Part shown: one piece after another, positions 17,337 to 26,477 of the stretch
Numbering within the stretch: the first letter of the stretch is position 1
Layout: each line of letters begins with the position of its first letter
NCBI GenBank assembly: GCA_020350205.1
Contig: CP070707.1
Coordinates: forward strand, 3,978,928-4,033,607
Direction of reading: 5' to 3'
Origin: a bacterium
GTDB taxonomy: Bacteria; Calditrichota; Calditrichia; RBG-13-44-9
Length of the DNA stretch: 54,680 nt
Notes under the pieces: generated by a model
What the model was told of the DNA's origin: nothing
Database searches by the model: none
Seen by the model: the letters and a program-made list of their open reading frames with translations, nothing else
Program-made: the position numbers and the translations under genes

Positions 17337-18152
17337 TTAATCCGGGTTCGAAACAAAAACCACAATCGCTTGTTGATCAGGTGACTCTATTTTTATTCCT
17401 TTCTGACCTGCAGACTCAATATTTTCAAATTTTATATCGTCGGCTTTCAGCTTTGCGGTGAAAGATTCTATAGTACCAGATTCAAGCTTATAAACCAGCG
17501 CAGGTCTTTGAAGAACTGTATCTTGACTAAAATCCAACCATAGTCCTGCCTGATATAAATATGCCGCACCTGAATCGGTCTTATTCTTATGAGGGTTCAA
17601 AAATCCGAGTTGATTCCAAAAGGCAATGGACTGGCCTATATCCGGGGTTGGAATTTTTAAATGATCAAAATTTCCCAGGAAAAATTCTGGATTTTTTTTT
17701 GGTTTGGATATCAACTTGGAATCGAAATTAATGAGGGTAATGTTAATATCTGCAGGATTTTTGAGAACGGCCGATTTCAATTGTCCTTCCTGATCATAAA
17801 TCAGATCAAAGTCTATTCCTTTGGCCTGCATTCTATTTATTCTATTCGGAAGAGACCGACCGTAAAAAGTTAACGCAGGGGAGGGGAATTCATTTTCACT
17901 CAACATATAAAGTTGGGAGCCATCGGATATAAGTGCCCAGGGCACATTTGCATTGGATTGAACGTTTAGCTTGGAATAATGTAATTTTTCGTAAAATGAC
18001 AGAGATTTTTCTAAATCATGACATGACAGCGAAATTTGACCTAAATCTCCAATCAGTGCAGAATTTGATGACTGCTGGATGTCACTCTCTCTCATACAGC
18101 CCTGAAAAATTAAGAAAATCATGATTAAATAGAAAACAACCTTTTTCTGCAT
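17337..18152 (-). CDS. Lipoprotein with two VOC (glyoxalase-fold) domains
   Basis: The 271-residue protein starts with a lipoprotein signal (IFLIFQGC, cleavage before Cys19). Two repeats of the vicinal-oxygen-chelate fold follow: GDLGQISLSCHDLEKSLSFYEKL-like at about 34-150 and LGNFDHLKIPTPDIGQSIAFW at about 158-270. VOC proteins include glyoxalase I, extradiol dioxygenases and resistance proteins; the metal ligands are not clearly conserved here, so I do not assign a reaction. The gene is flanked by intergenic regions and seems monocistronic. Confidence 0.75.
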   Translation of the reverse strand: MQKKVVFYLIMIFLIFQGCMRESDIQQSSNSALIGDLGQISLSCHDLEKSLSFYEKLHYSKLNVQSNANVPWALISDGSQLYMLSENEFPSPALTFYGRSLPNRINRMQAKGIDFDLIYDQEGQLKSAVLKNPADINITLINFDSKLISKPKKNPEFFLGNFDHLKIPTPDIGQSIAFWNQLGFLNPHKNKTDSGAAYLYQAGLWLDFSQDTVLQRPALVYKLESGTIESFTAKLKADDIKFENIESAGQKGIKIESPDQQAIVVFVSNPD

Positions 18153-18349
18153 GGATATACTCCCTTTAAACTATGAATGACAAAAGCTAAGTTAAATAAA
18201 ATAGGGCCTAGAATCATCATGACTTTTTTTTGGAAAGATTCTAATTTCTGAATTTTGGTATAAAGAAGCGATTATTTTCTTGAGCATCCTAAATTTTAGC
18301 TCTATATTAGATCAAAGAACAAGTTAATTACCAAAACTGACCGAGGTTT

Positions 18350-19339
18350 TTGGGGCATTTGAGAAAATCTATCAAATCTCTATTTATTGTCATAAGTATC
18401 TTTATTCTTCTGTTGTTTTTGATTTTTGTGATTAATCAAACTGTTCAAATCATAAATCTGGCAGGATCATTTCACCCTCTCCTGGGTACTATTATTGCCT
18501 GGGTTTTGCTGGTGCTCTATCTTATTCTATTTATAGTCCCCATTTTCCTTTACTTCCGGCTTCCTAAAACCTTGACTCCCCCTGACGATATTAACTCGCC
18601 AGATTTTACCTTATACCTGGAAAAACTGGGTAGAAGACTGGCAGTCAATAGTCGTCTCCAAGGGAGTCCGCTGTCCACCCGACGGGAGATTGAAGAGGCA
18701 CTCAAAATACTCAATAATCAATCGATGGACATCGTCAGGAAAAATGCCACAACTGTTTTTATCACAACCGCAATTTCCCAATCCGGGAGACTGGATGCCT
18801 TTACCGTTCTATTAACTCAAATCAGAATGGTCTGGCAAATTGCACACGTCTACTCTCAAAGGCCGACTCTGCGTGAAATGTTACATTTATACGCCAATGT
18901 GGCTGCCACGGCTTTTATCGCCAGTGAGCTTAATGAGATCGATGTGAGTCAGCAGATTGAACCCATTGTTTCCAGTGTATTGGGGGCTTCTCTTACCGGC
19001 TCGATTCCCGGAATCAATATTGTGGCCGGTATAGTTACCAATTCTCTGATTAGTGGCTCAGCAAATGCATTTCTTACACTCCGGGTGGGAATTATTGCCA
19101 GTAAATATTCTGGAAGTATGGTCAGGAAAGAACGAAGTATCATTCGTAAATCTGCCAGCCTTGAGGCTGCCCGGTATTTAAGCCTTATTGTAATGAATTC
19201 TGCTGGAAATATCAGTCGCTCTATCGTTAATGCAGCTGTAAAAAGTCCAGGAAAAATTTCCCGGGATGTTATTCGGAGCACCTGGGGGAAACTTACCGGT
19301 AGGGAAAAACCGACCTCAGAACTTTCTGAAGAACTTTAA
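18350..19339 (+). CDS. DUF697-type membrane protein
   Basis: The 329-residue protein has two membrane helices near the N-terminus (about 10-32 and 42-66). The rest fits the DUF697 (YcjF-like) family: a helical region, then a Gly/Ala-rich hydrophobic part (ASLTGSIPGINIVAGIVTNSLISG). In other bacteria such proteins often accompany a dynamin-like GTPase, but no GTPase domain or neighbour is present here. The start is uncertain: TTG at 18350 closely follows GAGG, and another in-frame TTG lies at 18359. The ACT protein gene follows 38 bases downstream and may share the transcript. Confidence 0.7.
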   Translation: MGHLRKSIKSLFIVISIFILLLFLIFVINQTVQIINLAGSFHPLLGTIIAWVLLVLYLILFIVPIFLYFRLPKTLTPPDDINSPDFTLYLEKLGRRLAVNSRLQGSPLSTRREIEEALKILNNQSMDIVRKNATTVFITTAISQSGRLDAFTVLLTQIRMVWQIAHVYSQRPTLREMLHLYANVAATAFIASELNEIDVSQQIEPIVSSVLGASLTGSIPGINIVAGIVTNSLISGSANAFLTLRVGIIASKYSGSMVRKERSIIRKSASLEAARYLSLIVMNSAGNISRSIVNAAVKSPGKISRDVIRSTWGKLTGREKPTSELSEEL

Positions 19340-19377
19340 TCATAAAACCTAATCAAAACTTAATAAGGGGTATATTT

Positions 19378-19767
19378 ATGCAAAAGATTATAGAGTTGTA
19401 TGTTGTCATTGAAAATCGGCCCAATTCAGCGGGAGAATTATTCCGGATTCTGAAAAAGAAAAACATTTCTATTTATGCCATCGGCCTCTTTCAGGACGTT
19501 GCACGACTCTATGTATCGGATTCAATGAAAGCTTTTACTCTCTTGCAAGACAATAACTATGTTGTAGAAGAACGGGAAGTGCTGGCTATTAATTTGCCGA
19601 ATCATCCTGGTGCTCTGATGGAATTGACAATGAAATTAGGTAACGCCGGTATCAATATTGACTACCTGTATGGTGCTTTAGAACCAAAACAAAAGAAGGG
19701 GATGTTAATTCTGGAAGTAGATAAACCCGATCTTGCACAGGATATTTTTCGAAACGACCCGTATTAA
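19378..19767 (+). CDS. Tandem ACT-domain protein
   Basis: The 129-residue protein consists of two ACT domains (about 4-65 and 70-129): IIELYVVIENRPNSAGEL and VLAINLPNHPGALMELTMKL, each with the Gly at the first loop where ligands bind. Stand-alone ACT pairs usually sense amino acids, but no enzyme domain is attached and the ligand is unknown. AAGGGG lies before the ATG. A strong terminator follows the gene, closing the unit that begins with the DUF697 gene. Confidence 0.85.
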   Translation: MQKIIELYVVIENRPNSAGELFRILKKKNISIYAIGLFQDVARLYVSDSMKAFTLLQDNNYVVEEREVLAINLPNHPGALMELTMKLGNAGINIDYLYGALEPKQKKGMLILEVDKPDLAQDIFRNDPY

Positions 19768-19801
19768 AAGATAGATTTAATGGTAGATTTCCATTTTGTA
19801 T

Positions 19802-19848
19802 AAAACCTCAAATGAGGAAATAAATTACCTCATTTGAGGTTTTTTTTG
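19802..19848 (+). terminator. Rho-independent terminator after the ACT gene
   Basis: AAAACCTCAAATGAGG (19802-19817) and its complement (19828-19843) form a perfect 16-base-pair stem with a 10-base loop, followed by a run of eight T. It lies 34 bases past the ACT stop codon. Because of the A tail on the other arm it could also act in reverse. Confidence 0.92.
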
Positions 19849-19892
19849 TGTTTGTAATATAGTAACTTATTGTATTCATTAGATTTAGATTT

Positions 19893-19909
19893 TTGGCATG
19901 TTTTCTGTA
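19893..19909 (+). promoter_or_regulatory. Sigma-54-like element upstream of the PDZ-kinase-regulator operon
   Basis: TTGGCATGTTTTCTGTA has a good -24 element and the right spacing, but the -12 element reads TGT instead of TGC. It lies about 39 bases before the PDZ gene, the first gene of an operon that encodes a sigma-54 activator. Autoregulation is possible; the match is imperfect. Confidence 0.4.
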
Positions 19910-19947
19910 CTACAGGAACTGAATCTATTATTTAGAAAGGAGAAAAC

Positions 19948-20922
19948 ATGTATCGTTTTTTTGTGTTCGGAATTTTAGTGGCTGCAACATTTATGGTCAA
20001 TATTTTGCAAGCAGCTGATTTACACGAGGAGAAACAGATTAAGATTGTTAAGGAAGAGTCGCGTTTTCGGCTGGGTATTGTTGTAAAAACGCTCGATTCG
20101 GAAAAATTAAAACAGCATCAATTAACAGGAGGTGTAGAGGTAATTAAGGTATTACCAAACAGTGCTGCAGTTGAAGCTGGTTTGAAAAAGGGAGATATTA
20201 TTGTTAGCTGCAATGGAAAGATGATTGATGAAGCATCCACCCTTCGCGAAATCATCACTGAGAACAAGGAACAGCAGGAAGTGAAAATGAATGTGATCCG
20301 GGAGGGTAAGACGATTGAAGTAAAGGCTACTTTGAATGCATATGAGGGCGGGGAAGAAGAGTATCACGTTCATATTGATCCCGAAGATTTGGATATCGAT
20401 TTGAAAGAGCTTGAAGAAATTCCTAAAATTATTAAAAAATCAATTAAAATAGGCCCGCAAAAAGGGGGTTATCTGGGAATTAGAGGACGCACCTTATCCG
20501 AACAGTTGAAGGTTTATTTTGAGGTGGAAAATGGGGTACTCATTGAGGAAATTATTGAGAGTTCCGCGGCGGACAGTGTCGGATTAAAAGCTGGCGATAT
20601 CATTATTGAAATTGCAGATAAAAAGATTGCTGATTATAGTGACCTGATTCGAAGTCTGAATTACCATGACGCGGGTGAGGTAGTAAAACTCAGCTATGTT
20701 CGCAAAGGAAAAGAAAAACAAATCAGCGTTAGACTCCAGGATAAAAGGTACCCGCATCACAGTTTTAAATGGATCGAAGAGGGGGAGAAAGAGAAGATTT
20801 TTGAAGATCTCGAGAATTTTCATTTCAATCATGAAATGATGCTCGAATTGCAGGAAGAAATGAAGGATGTTCAGGAAGAGCTGAAGGAAATTAAGGTAGA
20901 AATTGACATCTATTTTATTTAA
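19948..20922 (+). CDS. Exported protein with two PDZ domains and no protease domain
   Basis: The 324-residue protein has a signal peptide (about 1-22). The first PDZ domain (about 30-130) contains VLPNSAAVEAGLKKGDIIV; the second (about 170-265) contains IIESSAADSVGLKAGDIII. Between them is an acidic, His-containing linker, and the C-terminus is an acidic helical tail. No Ser protease triad as in DegP/HtrA is present. It lies directly upstream of a histidine kinase and response regulator on the same strand (37-base gap). By analogy with PDZ proteins in envelope-stress sensing, it may present a signal to the kinase; this is inference. AAAGGAG precedes the ATG. Confidence 0.82.
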   Translation: MYRFFVFGILVAATFMVNILQAADLHEEKQIKIVKEESRFRLGIVVKTLDSEKLKQHQLTGGVEVIKVLPNSAAVEAGLKKGDIIVSCNGKMIDEASTLREIITENKEQQEVKMNVIREGKTIEVKATLNAYEGGEEEYHVHIDPEDLDIDLKELEEIPKIIKKSIKIGPQKGGYLGIRGRTLSEQLKVYFEVENGVLIEEIIESSAADSVGLKAGDIIIEIADKKIADYSDLIRSLNYHDAGEVVKLSYVRKGKEKQISVRLQDKRYPHHSFKWIEEGEKEKIFEDLENFHFNHEMMLELQEEMKDVQEELKEIKVEIDIYFI

Positions 20923-20959
20923 TATGTAGAATCGAGCTGTATATCATGGTGAAAGCTTT

Positions 20960-21292
20960 ATGAAAAAATCCTTCTTTATAAGTATAAAAACCAAACTCTT
21001 CCTGATACTTTCTGCCTTGATGGCTTTAATCCTGGCGGTTCAGTTTTTCATGGCATATCAAGCCCAGCAGGATTTATTGAAGGAATTGAATTATTTATCG
21101 CAAAATATTAATATGGCGATCGATTCGCACTATCTGAATGTGCTTAAAGACATCCAGCAGGAAGCGGAAATTGGTTATGAGACCTTCAAAATAAAAGATG
21201 ATAGTTTCGCTTTTAGCCGTGGTTATGAAACTTTTCCGGAAAGCCTATATGTTCAGGTCATAACCGAATTAAAAAATCTTAAAATTGTTTAA
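20960..21292 (+). CDS. Sensor histidine kinase, N-terminal fragment before an in-frame stop
   Basis: This 110-residue piece has a membrane helix (about 12-32) and the first part of an extracytoplasmic sensor domain, then ends at TAA (21290-21292). The same frame continues without another stop into the kinase body: EHLKVTEGLIEKSY follows the TAA immediately. It is therefore the first third of one kinase gene (20960-22672). The break is a nonsense mutation, a sequencing error (AAA, GAA or CAA read as TAA) or, less likely, read-through recoding. Confidence 0.8.
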   Translation: MKKSFFISIKTKLFLILSALMALILAVQFFMAYQAQQDLLKELNYLSQNINMAIDSHYLNVLKDIQQEAEIGYETFKIKDDSFAFSRGYETFPESLYVQVITELKNLKIV

Positions 21293-21304
21293 GAACACCT
21301 GAAA

Positions 21305-22672
21305 GTGACGGAAGGATTGATCGAAAAATCTTACCCGAAAATTCCGTATCCCGGTGGGAAATACAGTATGAAAATTGAAACTGATGTACCTGAACATTCC
21401 GCAGAGGCCTCGGAAAAGATGCTTCATGAGAATCAGCATGAGATGGTTATTCTGGAACGGCAATTGAGTAAGATTCAGGAACAAATGGCAGATCTTCAAA
21501 CCGAAAAAATGTTTGCAATGCTTGATCGTGACAGCCTCCGTGAAGTACTGAAGAGGACAACTATTCCGCATATTGAAACGATTGATATTGACATCGACCG
21601 GAATGAAAATTCACCTCAACCATTAATAAATATTGTCCCAAGAGATCCTGATACTGATATTTCAGGGAGTGAGGAGAAAATTATTTTTCGCATTCCAGAT
21701 TTTTCGGTGCCTGATAAACCAAAGCTGATTCGATATAATTATCATTCCGCAGAGTTTGAAGATGCACTGGAGGCTTCATTTAAAAGGAATATCCTGATTA
21801 CGGTTATTCTTTTTGGTTTTTCTATATTGGCAATCCTCTTCATCTCCAGAAAATTCTTAAAACCAATCGGAGTTCTGCAGCAATCCTTCGACCAGGTAAT
21901 CAATGGGAATCTCGAAGTTACCGCAGCGGTAAAAAGCCGGGATGAAATGGCCTATCTGACCGGTGCCTTCAACCATATGGTTGGTGAGTTACGCAAGAAT
22001 CGAGAAAAAGAAAAATTATTACAACAAAAAGAGCGTCTCGCCTCAATGGGACAACTGGCGGCGGGTATTGCCCATGAGATAAAAAATCCGCTGAATGCCA
22101 TAAATTTAACCATCGATCATTTGCGGGATAAATTTGCCAAAAAGGATAGAACAGCCCAAAAATATATTCGGACAATTCAGAGCGAAATTACCAGACTTGA
22201 CAGCATTGTGGATAATTTTCTCAATTTTTTGCGGAGCGAATACCTGAAGAAGACAAAAACAAACTTAAATGAACTGATTGAAAATGTCAGGAGTCTGCTG
22301 GAGACCGAAATCCGGTCTGCAGGGATTATTACTGAAATTATTTCAGATAAACCTTTTATTACCAGGGTAGATCCGGAAAGATTTAAAACGGTTTTGTTAA
22401 ATATTCTGCTCAATGCGATTCATGCGCTGCCCCAGGGGGGTAAAATTAGAATTTTCATCACCCCGGAGGAGAACAAAATTTGCATTGAAGATAATGGCAT
22501 CGGGATTCCGCCGGACAATATTGAAAAGATCTTTGATATTTTTTACACCACTAAATCGAAAGGCACCGGATTGGGCCTGCCTACGGCCTATAAAATAGTA
22601 AAAGAACATGGAGGGGATATCTCGATAGAGAGTGAAGAAGGCAAAGGTACTCGGGTAAGTATTCATCTATAA
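21305..22672 (+). CDS. Sensor histidine kinase, catalytic part
   Basis: This 455-residue frame continues the preceding fragment. It has the rest of the sensor domain with a helical stretch (about 30-90), a second membrane helix (about 163-182), a HAMP domain, a HisKA domain with phospho-acceptor His257 (HEIKNPLNA), and a HATPase domain with N box (NILLNAIHALPQGG), DNGIGI and GTGLGLPTAYK. No good ribosome binding site precedes the GTG at 21305, so independent translation is doubtful. It would phosphorylate the sigma-54 regulator encoded 46 bases downstream. Without the N-terminal piece the kinase lacks its first membrane helix, which would change topology. Confidence 0.85.
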   Translation: MTEGLIEKSYPKIPYPGGKYSMKIETDVPEHSAEASEKMLHENQHEMVILERQLSKIQEQMADLQTEKMFAMLDRDSLREVLKRTTIPHIETIDIDIDRNENSPQPLINIVPRDPDTDISGSEEKIIFRIPDFSVPDKPKLIRYNYHSAEFEDALEASFKRNILITVILFGFSILAILFISRKFLKPIGVLQQSFDQVINGNLEVTAAVKSRDEMAYLTGAFNHMVGELRKNREKEKLLQQKERLASMGQLAAGIAHEIKNPLNAINLTIDHLRDKFAKKDRTAQKYIRTIQSEITRLDSIVDNFLNFLRSEYLKKTKTNLNELIENVRSLLETEIRSAGIITEIISDKPFITRVDPERFKTVLLNILLNAIHALPQGGKIRIFITPEENKICIEDNGIGIPPDNIEKIFDIFYTTKSKGTGLGLPTAYKIVKEHGGDISIESEEGKGTRVSIHL

Positions 22673-22718
22673 AAAGAGTCGTCCGAAAATAGCCAATAAT
22701 AAATTTGACAGGTATATC

Positions 22719-24071
22719 TTGAAAATTTTAATTGTTGATGATGAATCATCGCAGCGGGAAATCCTGAATGATATCTTGGAGGATGCCGGATTTCAGGTAA
22801 AACTGGCCGCCAGTGGAGAGGAAGGAATGGAAGTCCTCAAAAATCAGGAAATATTTTTAATTTTAACTGACCTGAAAATGCCGGGTATGGATGGTATTCA
22901 ACTACTGCAAAAAGCTTTACACTTAAATCCAGATATACAGGTTATCTTGATGACCGCTTTCGGATCGATTCCCAGTGCGGTTAATGCGATTAAGAACGGT
23001 GCATATGATTACCTTACCAAACCGTTTAATAAAAATGATCTTCTACGACTTCTTCAGAGAGCTTCGGACAAAATCCGGCTTATCATTGAAAATCGGCAAT
23101 TAAAAGATCAGTTGCTGCATAATTATGGATACCACCAGTTAATTGGCCGTAGTAAATCCATGCAGCATGTATTTCATCTGATCGACAAAATCAAGGATGT
23201 TGATTCCGCAGTTTTGATCACCGGAGAGAGTGGAACAGGTAAGGAACTGGTGGCCCGGGCTATTCACTTTGGCAGTCGGCGTAAAGATAGTGCTTTCGTC
23301 GCTTTGAATTGTAGCGCTATACCGGAAAATTTAATTGAAAGTGAACTATTTGGCTATGAAAAGGGTGCCTTTACAGGTGCGGTTCGAGACCATGCGGGTA
23401 AATTTGAACAGGCTCAGGGCGGCACAATATTTCTGGATGAAATCGGAGCAATGCCATTTCATCTTCAACCCAGGTTGTTACGAGTACTGGAAGAAAAGAA
23501 AATCAGTAAACTGGGGGGTAAAAAAAACATACATTTAAATGTGAGAGTTATTTCCGCAACCAATGAGGACATCCAGAAAAATATTAAAGAACACAAATTC
23601 AGAATCGATCTTTTTCATCGTTTGAATATTTTTGAGATCCAGCTGCCCCCGCTCAGGGAGCGAAAAGAGGACATTGAAATTTTGGCCAGGCATTTTCTGG
23701 ATAAATTTGTCAGTCGTTATGATAAAAAAGATGTCATCCTGACGTCTGCTGCAATACAGGAATTAAGCCGGTACGATTTTCCTGGAAATGTGAGGGAATT
23801 GGAAAATATCATCGAAAAAACAATCTTACTGGGAGAGGACAACAGGATTACACCCGAATCTTTGGTTTTTTCTGGTAAAATCGATTCCATGAAATTGGAT
23901 CGAAATGAAGCTGAAACGCTTCCCCAGATGGAAAGAGAAATGATAAAAAATGCCCTTCAAATGGCGAATGGATCTATAAAGAAGGCATCTGCCCATCTGG
24001 GCATTACTTATAAAACTTTACAATATCGAATGAAAAAATTTAAAATTGACAAAAAAGCCTATAAAGTATAA
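22719..24071 (+). CDS. Sigma-54-dependent response regulator (NtrC family)
   Basis: The 450-residue protein has a receiver domain with Asp51 (LTDLKMPGMDG), an AAA+ domain with Walker A GESGTGKE, the sigma-54 contact loop GAFTGA, and Walker B with GGTIFLDEIG, and a C-terminal Fis-type helix-turn-helix (SIKKASAHLGITYKTLQYRM). It starts with TTG at 22719; the N-terminus MKILIVDDES fits the family. It would activate sigma-54 promoters after phosphorylation by the kinase encoded just upstream. Targets may include the sigma-54-type elements in this window, but which ones is unknown. Confidence 0.95.
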   Translation: MKILIVDDESSQREILNDILEDAGFQVKLAASGEEGMEVLKNQEIFLILTDLKMPGMDGIQLLQKALHLNPDIQVILMTAFGSIPSAVNAIKNGAYDYLTKPFNKNDLLRLLQRASDKIRLIIENRQLKDQLLHNYGYHQLIGRSKSMQHVFHLIDKIKDVDSAVLITGESGTGKELVARAIHFGSRRKDSAFVALNCSAIPENLIESELFGYEKGAFTGAVRDHAGKFEQAQGGTIFLDEIGAMPFHLQPRLLRVLEEKKISKLGGKKNIHLNVRVISATNEDIQKNIKEHKFRIDLFHRLNIFEIQLPPLRERKEDIEILARHFLDKFVSRYDKKDVILTSAAIQELSRYDFPGNVRELENIIEKTILLGEDNRITPESLVFSGKIDSMKLDRNEAETLPQMEREMIKNALQMANGSIKKASAHLGITYKTLQYRMKKFKIDKKAYKV

Positions 24072-24312
24072 TTCACCCTTTTTTTGCTTATCTGAAATTT
24101 ATTATAAGAATATTATCTACCCTGGTACAGCAGCACCCCCATGAGCATCGGATAGCTTGGTTACATTTCCTCCAATTAATTCCAGTTTTTTTCTTTTTAG
24201 TGGCTAATACTTCCATTAGGAGTAGTATGAATTTGCAACATTGATCTTTGAATAAGCATGTTCATTTCTTAATTTGAAATTTATTTTACGATGTTGTTGA
24301 GGAGAGATGTAT

Positions 24313-25437
24313 ATGAAAATTCTAATATTGGGTGCGGGCAGAGTAGGGAGTGCCATGGCGGAAGATCTGAGAACAGATACTCGCTTCAAGGTAACACTGG
24401 CAGACATTAATGAAATTCCTTTAAAAAAGTTTAAAGGCTCTGTAATTCATGCTGATCTTTCAAAACCCAGAACTATTACTGATCTAGCAAAAAAATTTGA
24501 TTTAGTTCTAAATGCGGTGCCGGGATTTATGGGTTTTAAAGTATTTAAAACCGTAATTGAATCTGGAACTGATATCGTTGATATCGCTTTTTTCCCGGAA
24601 GATCCCTTTCTCGTGGATGAACTTGCACAAAAAAGAGGGGTGGTGGCGGTAATGGATTCGGGCGTCGCGCCTGGATTGAGCAACTTACTGGTGGGACATG
24701 CTGCCCGTAAACTGGATAGTCTATTATCAGTCAAAATTTATGTAGGGGGATTACCGTTATTTCGGGATTGGCCCTATGAATATCGGGCGGTTTTTTCTCC
24801 TCTGGATGTCATAGAGGAATACACCAGACCAGCCAGGTTTCGCCAGAATGGCGAGTTGATTGTCAAGGATGCGCTTACTGATCGGGAGTTATTGACGTTC
24901 CAGCGTGTTGGTACTCTGGAGGCCTTTAATACTGACGGTCTTCGGACTTTACTTAAAACTGTCCACTGTCCTGATATGGTGGAAAAAACTCTTCGTTATC
25001 CGGGACATGTGGATAAAATGTTATTACTCAGGGAAAGTGGATTTTTCAGTGCCAATCCGATTCAGGTGAAAGGAAAGAAAATCAAACCATTGGACGTTAC
25101 CGCACACTTGCTTTTCCCCATGTGGGAGCTAAAACAGGGAGAAGAGGATATTACGGTAATGCGGGTAGAAGTGGATGGAAAAAAGGGAAAGTCGCACATT
25201 AAATACTTGTTTAATCTTTTTGACCGCTTCGATGTTCAATCACAAACCACCTCCATGTCCAGAACAACCGGGTATACTGCGACTATGGTCGTACGCCTTA
25301 TCAGCGAAGGTTTATTTCGGGTACCGGGGATATCTCCACCGGAAAAAATCGGGGAAAGTGAAGAGTGTGTCAATTATGTACTTCAGGGCTTACGAGAAAA
25401 AGGAATTACTGTTGATCAGCAAATACAAGTGTCCTAG
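24313..25437 (+). CDS. Saccharopine-dehydrogenase-family oxidoreductase (possible lysine 6-dehydrogenase)
   Basis: The 374-residue protein begins with a Rossmann NAD(P) site (ILGAGRVGSAMAEDL). It retains the family segments FDLVLNAVPGF and VAVMDSGVAPGLSN, and the C-terminal dimerisation part. The fold is shared by saccharopine dehydrogenases and L-lysine 6-dehydrogenases; the lack of a bifunctional partner and the length favour the latter, but the substrate is unproven. The ATG at 24313 is preferred over 24307 because GAGGAG is then spaced 8 bases away. The Zn-dehydrogenase gene follows 20 bases later, so they probably act in one pathway. Confidence 0.8.
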   Translation: MKILILGAGRVGSAMAEDLRTDTRFKVTLADINEIPLKKFKGSVIHADLSKPRTITDLAKKFDLVLNAVPGFMGFKVFKTVIESGTDIVDIAFFPEDPFLVDELAQKRGVVAVMDSGVAPGLSNLLVGHAARKLDSLLSVKIYVGGLPLFRDWPYEYRAVFSPLDVIEEYTRPARFRQNGELIVKDALTDRELLTFQRVGTLEAFNTDGLRTLLKTVHCPDMVEKTLRYPGHVDKMLLLRESGFFSANPIQVKGKKIKPLDVTAHLLFPMWELKQGEEDITVMRVEVDGKKGKSHIKYLFNLFDRFDVQSQTTSMSRTTGYTATMVVRLISEGLFRVPGISPPEKIGESEECVNYVLQGLREKGITVDQQIQVS

Positions 25438-25457
25438 AATGGGCCAGGAGTGAAGAA

Positions 25458-26420
25458 ATGATGATGAAAGCGCTCTATTTTGACCGCCACAATCTTAAAT
25501 TAAGTGAAGTTCCAGTACCTGAACCCCGCGATGATGAAGCTCTGCTTAAAGTAAAATACTCTGGAATTTGTAATACGGATTTGGAAATTCTGAAGGGGTA
25601 TATGGATTTCAAGGGTATCCTCGGACATGAATTTGTGGGAATCGTCGTAAAATCACCCCTGCCCGAGTGGCAAAATAAACTGGTGGTCGGTGAAATCAAT
25701 ATCTCCTGTGGAAAATGTGAATATTGCCATCAGGGACTGGACCGGCATTGTCCTTACCGATCTGTTCTTGGAATACAGGGAAAATCAGGAGTCATGGCAG
25801 AATATATCACTCTCCCCCTGCGGAACCTGCATGCCATTCCCGAACCAGTAAAACCACAGTGCGCTTTGTTTACGGAACCACTGGCTGCAGCATGTGAAAT
25901 TTTTGAGCAAATTCGAATCCTGAGCGATTACCGCGTTTTAGTTATTGGAGATGGCAAGTTGGGACAATTAATTGCCCGGGTAACCAATCTGCATACTTCA
26001 AACCTGTGTGTTTTAGGAAAACACCAACAAAAATTAAATTTGTTAAATAAATTGGGTATTGATACGGTTCACAGCGATAATTTCAAGATAGAAGCGGAAA
26101 AATTTCAGGTAGTTATTGAAGCAACCGGAAGCTGGCAGGGCTGGGAACTGGCGCTTCAAGCTGTCAGACCCCGGGGAATTATTGTTTTAAAAAGTACTTA
26201 TACCGGCGCACATAATTTCAACCCAGCTCCCCTTATTATTCATGAGATTACAGTACTTGGTTCAAGATGCGGACCATTTCCGCTCGCTCTGCAGTTACTG
26301 GCAAAAAAACAGGTCGTCGTAGATGATTTAATCACTGCCTCTTTTCCGTTTTCTGAATGGAATAAGGCATTTGATATGGCCTCCCGCCAGGATTCGCTCA
26401 AAATAATAATGAAACATTAA
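25458..26420 (+). CDS. Zinc-dependent medium-chain alcohol dehydrogenase
   Basis: The 320-residue protein is a medium-chain dehydrogenase. Catalytic zinc ligands lie in SGICNTD and GHEF. The structural zinc site has all four Cys (CGKCEYC and the Cys of DRHC). The Rossmann domain follows (VLVIGDGKLGQLIA). Family members oxidise alcohols, polyols or threonine. It is close to 20 residues shorter than typical, and the substrate is unknown. GGAG lies before the ATG. Spacing suggests co-transcription with the saccharopine-dehydrogenase-like gene and perhaps the PhnP-like gene downstream. Confidence 0.87.
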   Translation: MMMKALYFDRHNLKLSEVPVPEPRDDEALLKVKYSGICNTDLEILKGYMDFKGILGHEFVGIVVKSPLPEWQNKLVVGEINISCGKCEYCHQGLDRHCPYRSVLGIQGKSGVMAEYITLPLRNLHAIPEPVKPQCALFTEPLAAACEIFEQIRILSDYRVLVIGDGKLGQLIARVTNLHTSNLCVLGKHQQKLNLLNKLGIDTVHSDNFKIEAEKFQVVIEATGSWQGWELALQAVRPRGIIVLKSTYTGAHNFNPAPLIIHEITVLGSRCGPFPLALQLLAKKQVVVDDLITASFPFSEWNKAFDMASRQDSLKIIMKH

Positions 26421-26477
26421 TCAATGTGACCTGCATTCAGATATATAGAAAACCTTAGACTGGTAAGGATTAAAACA

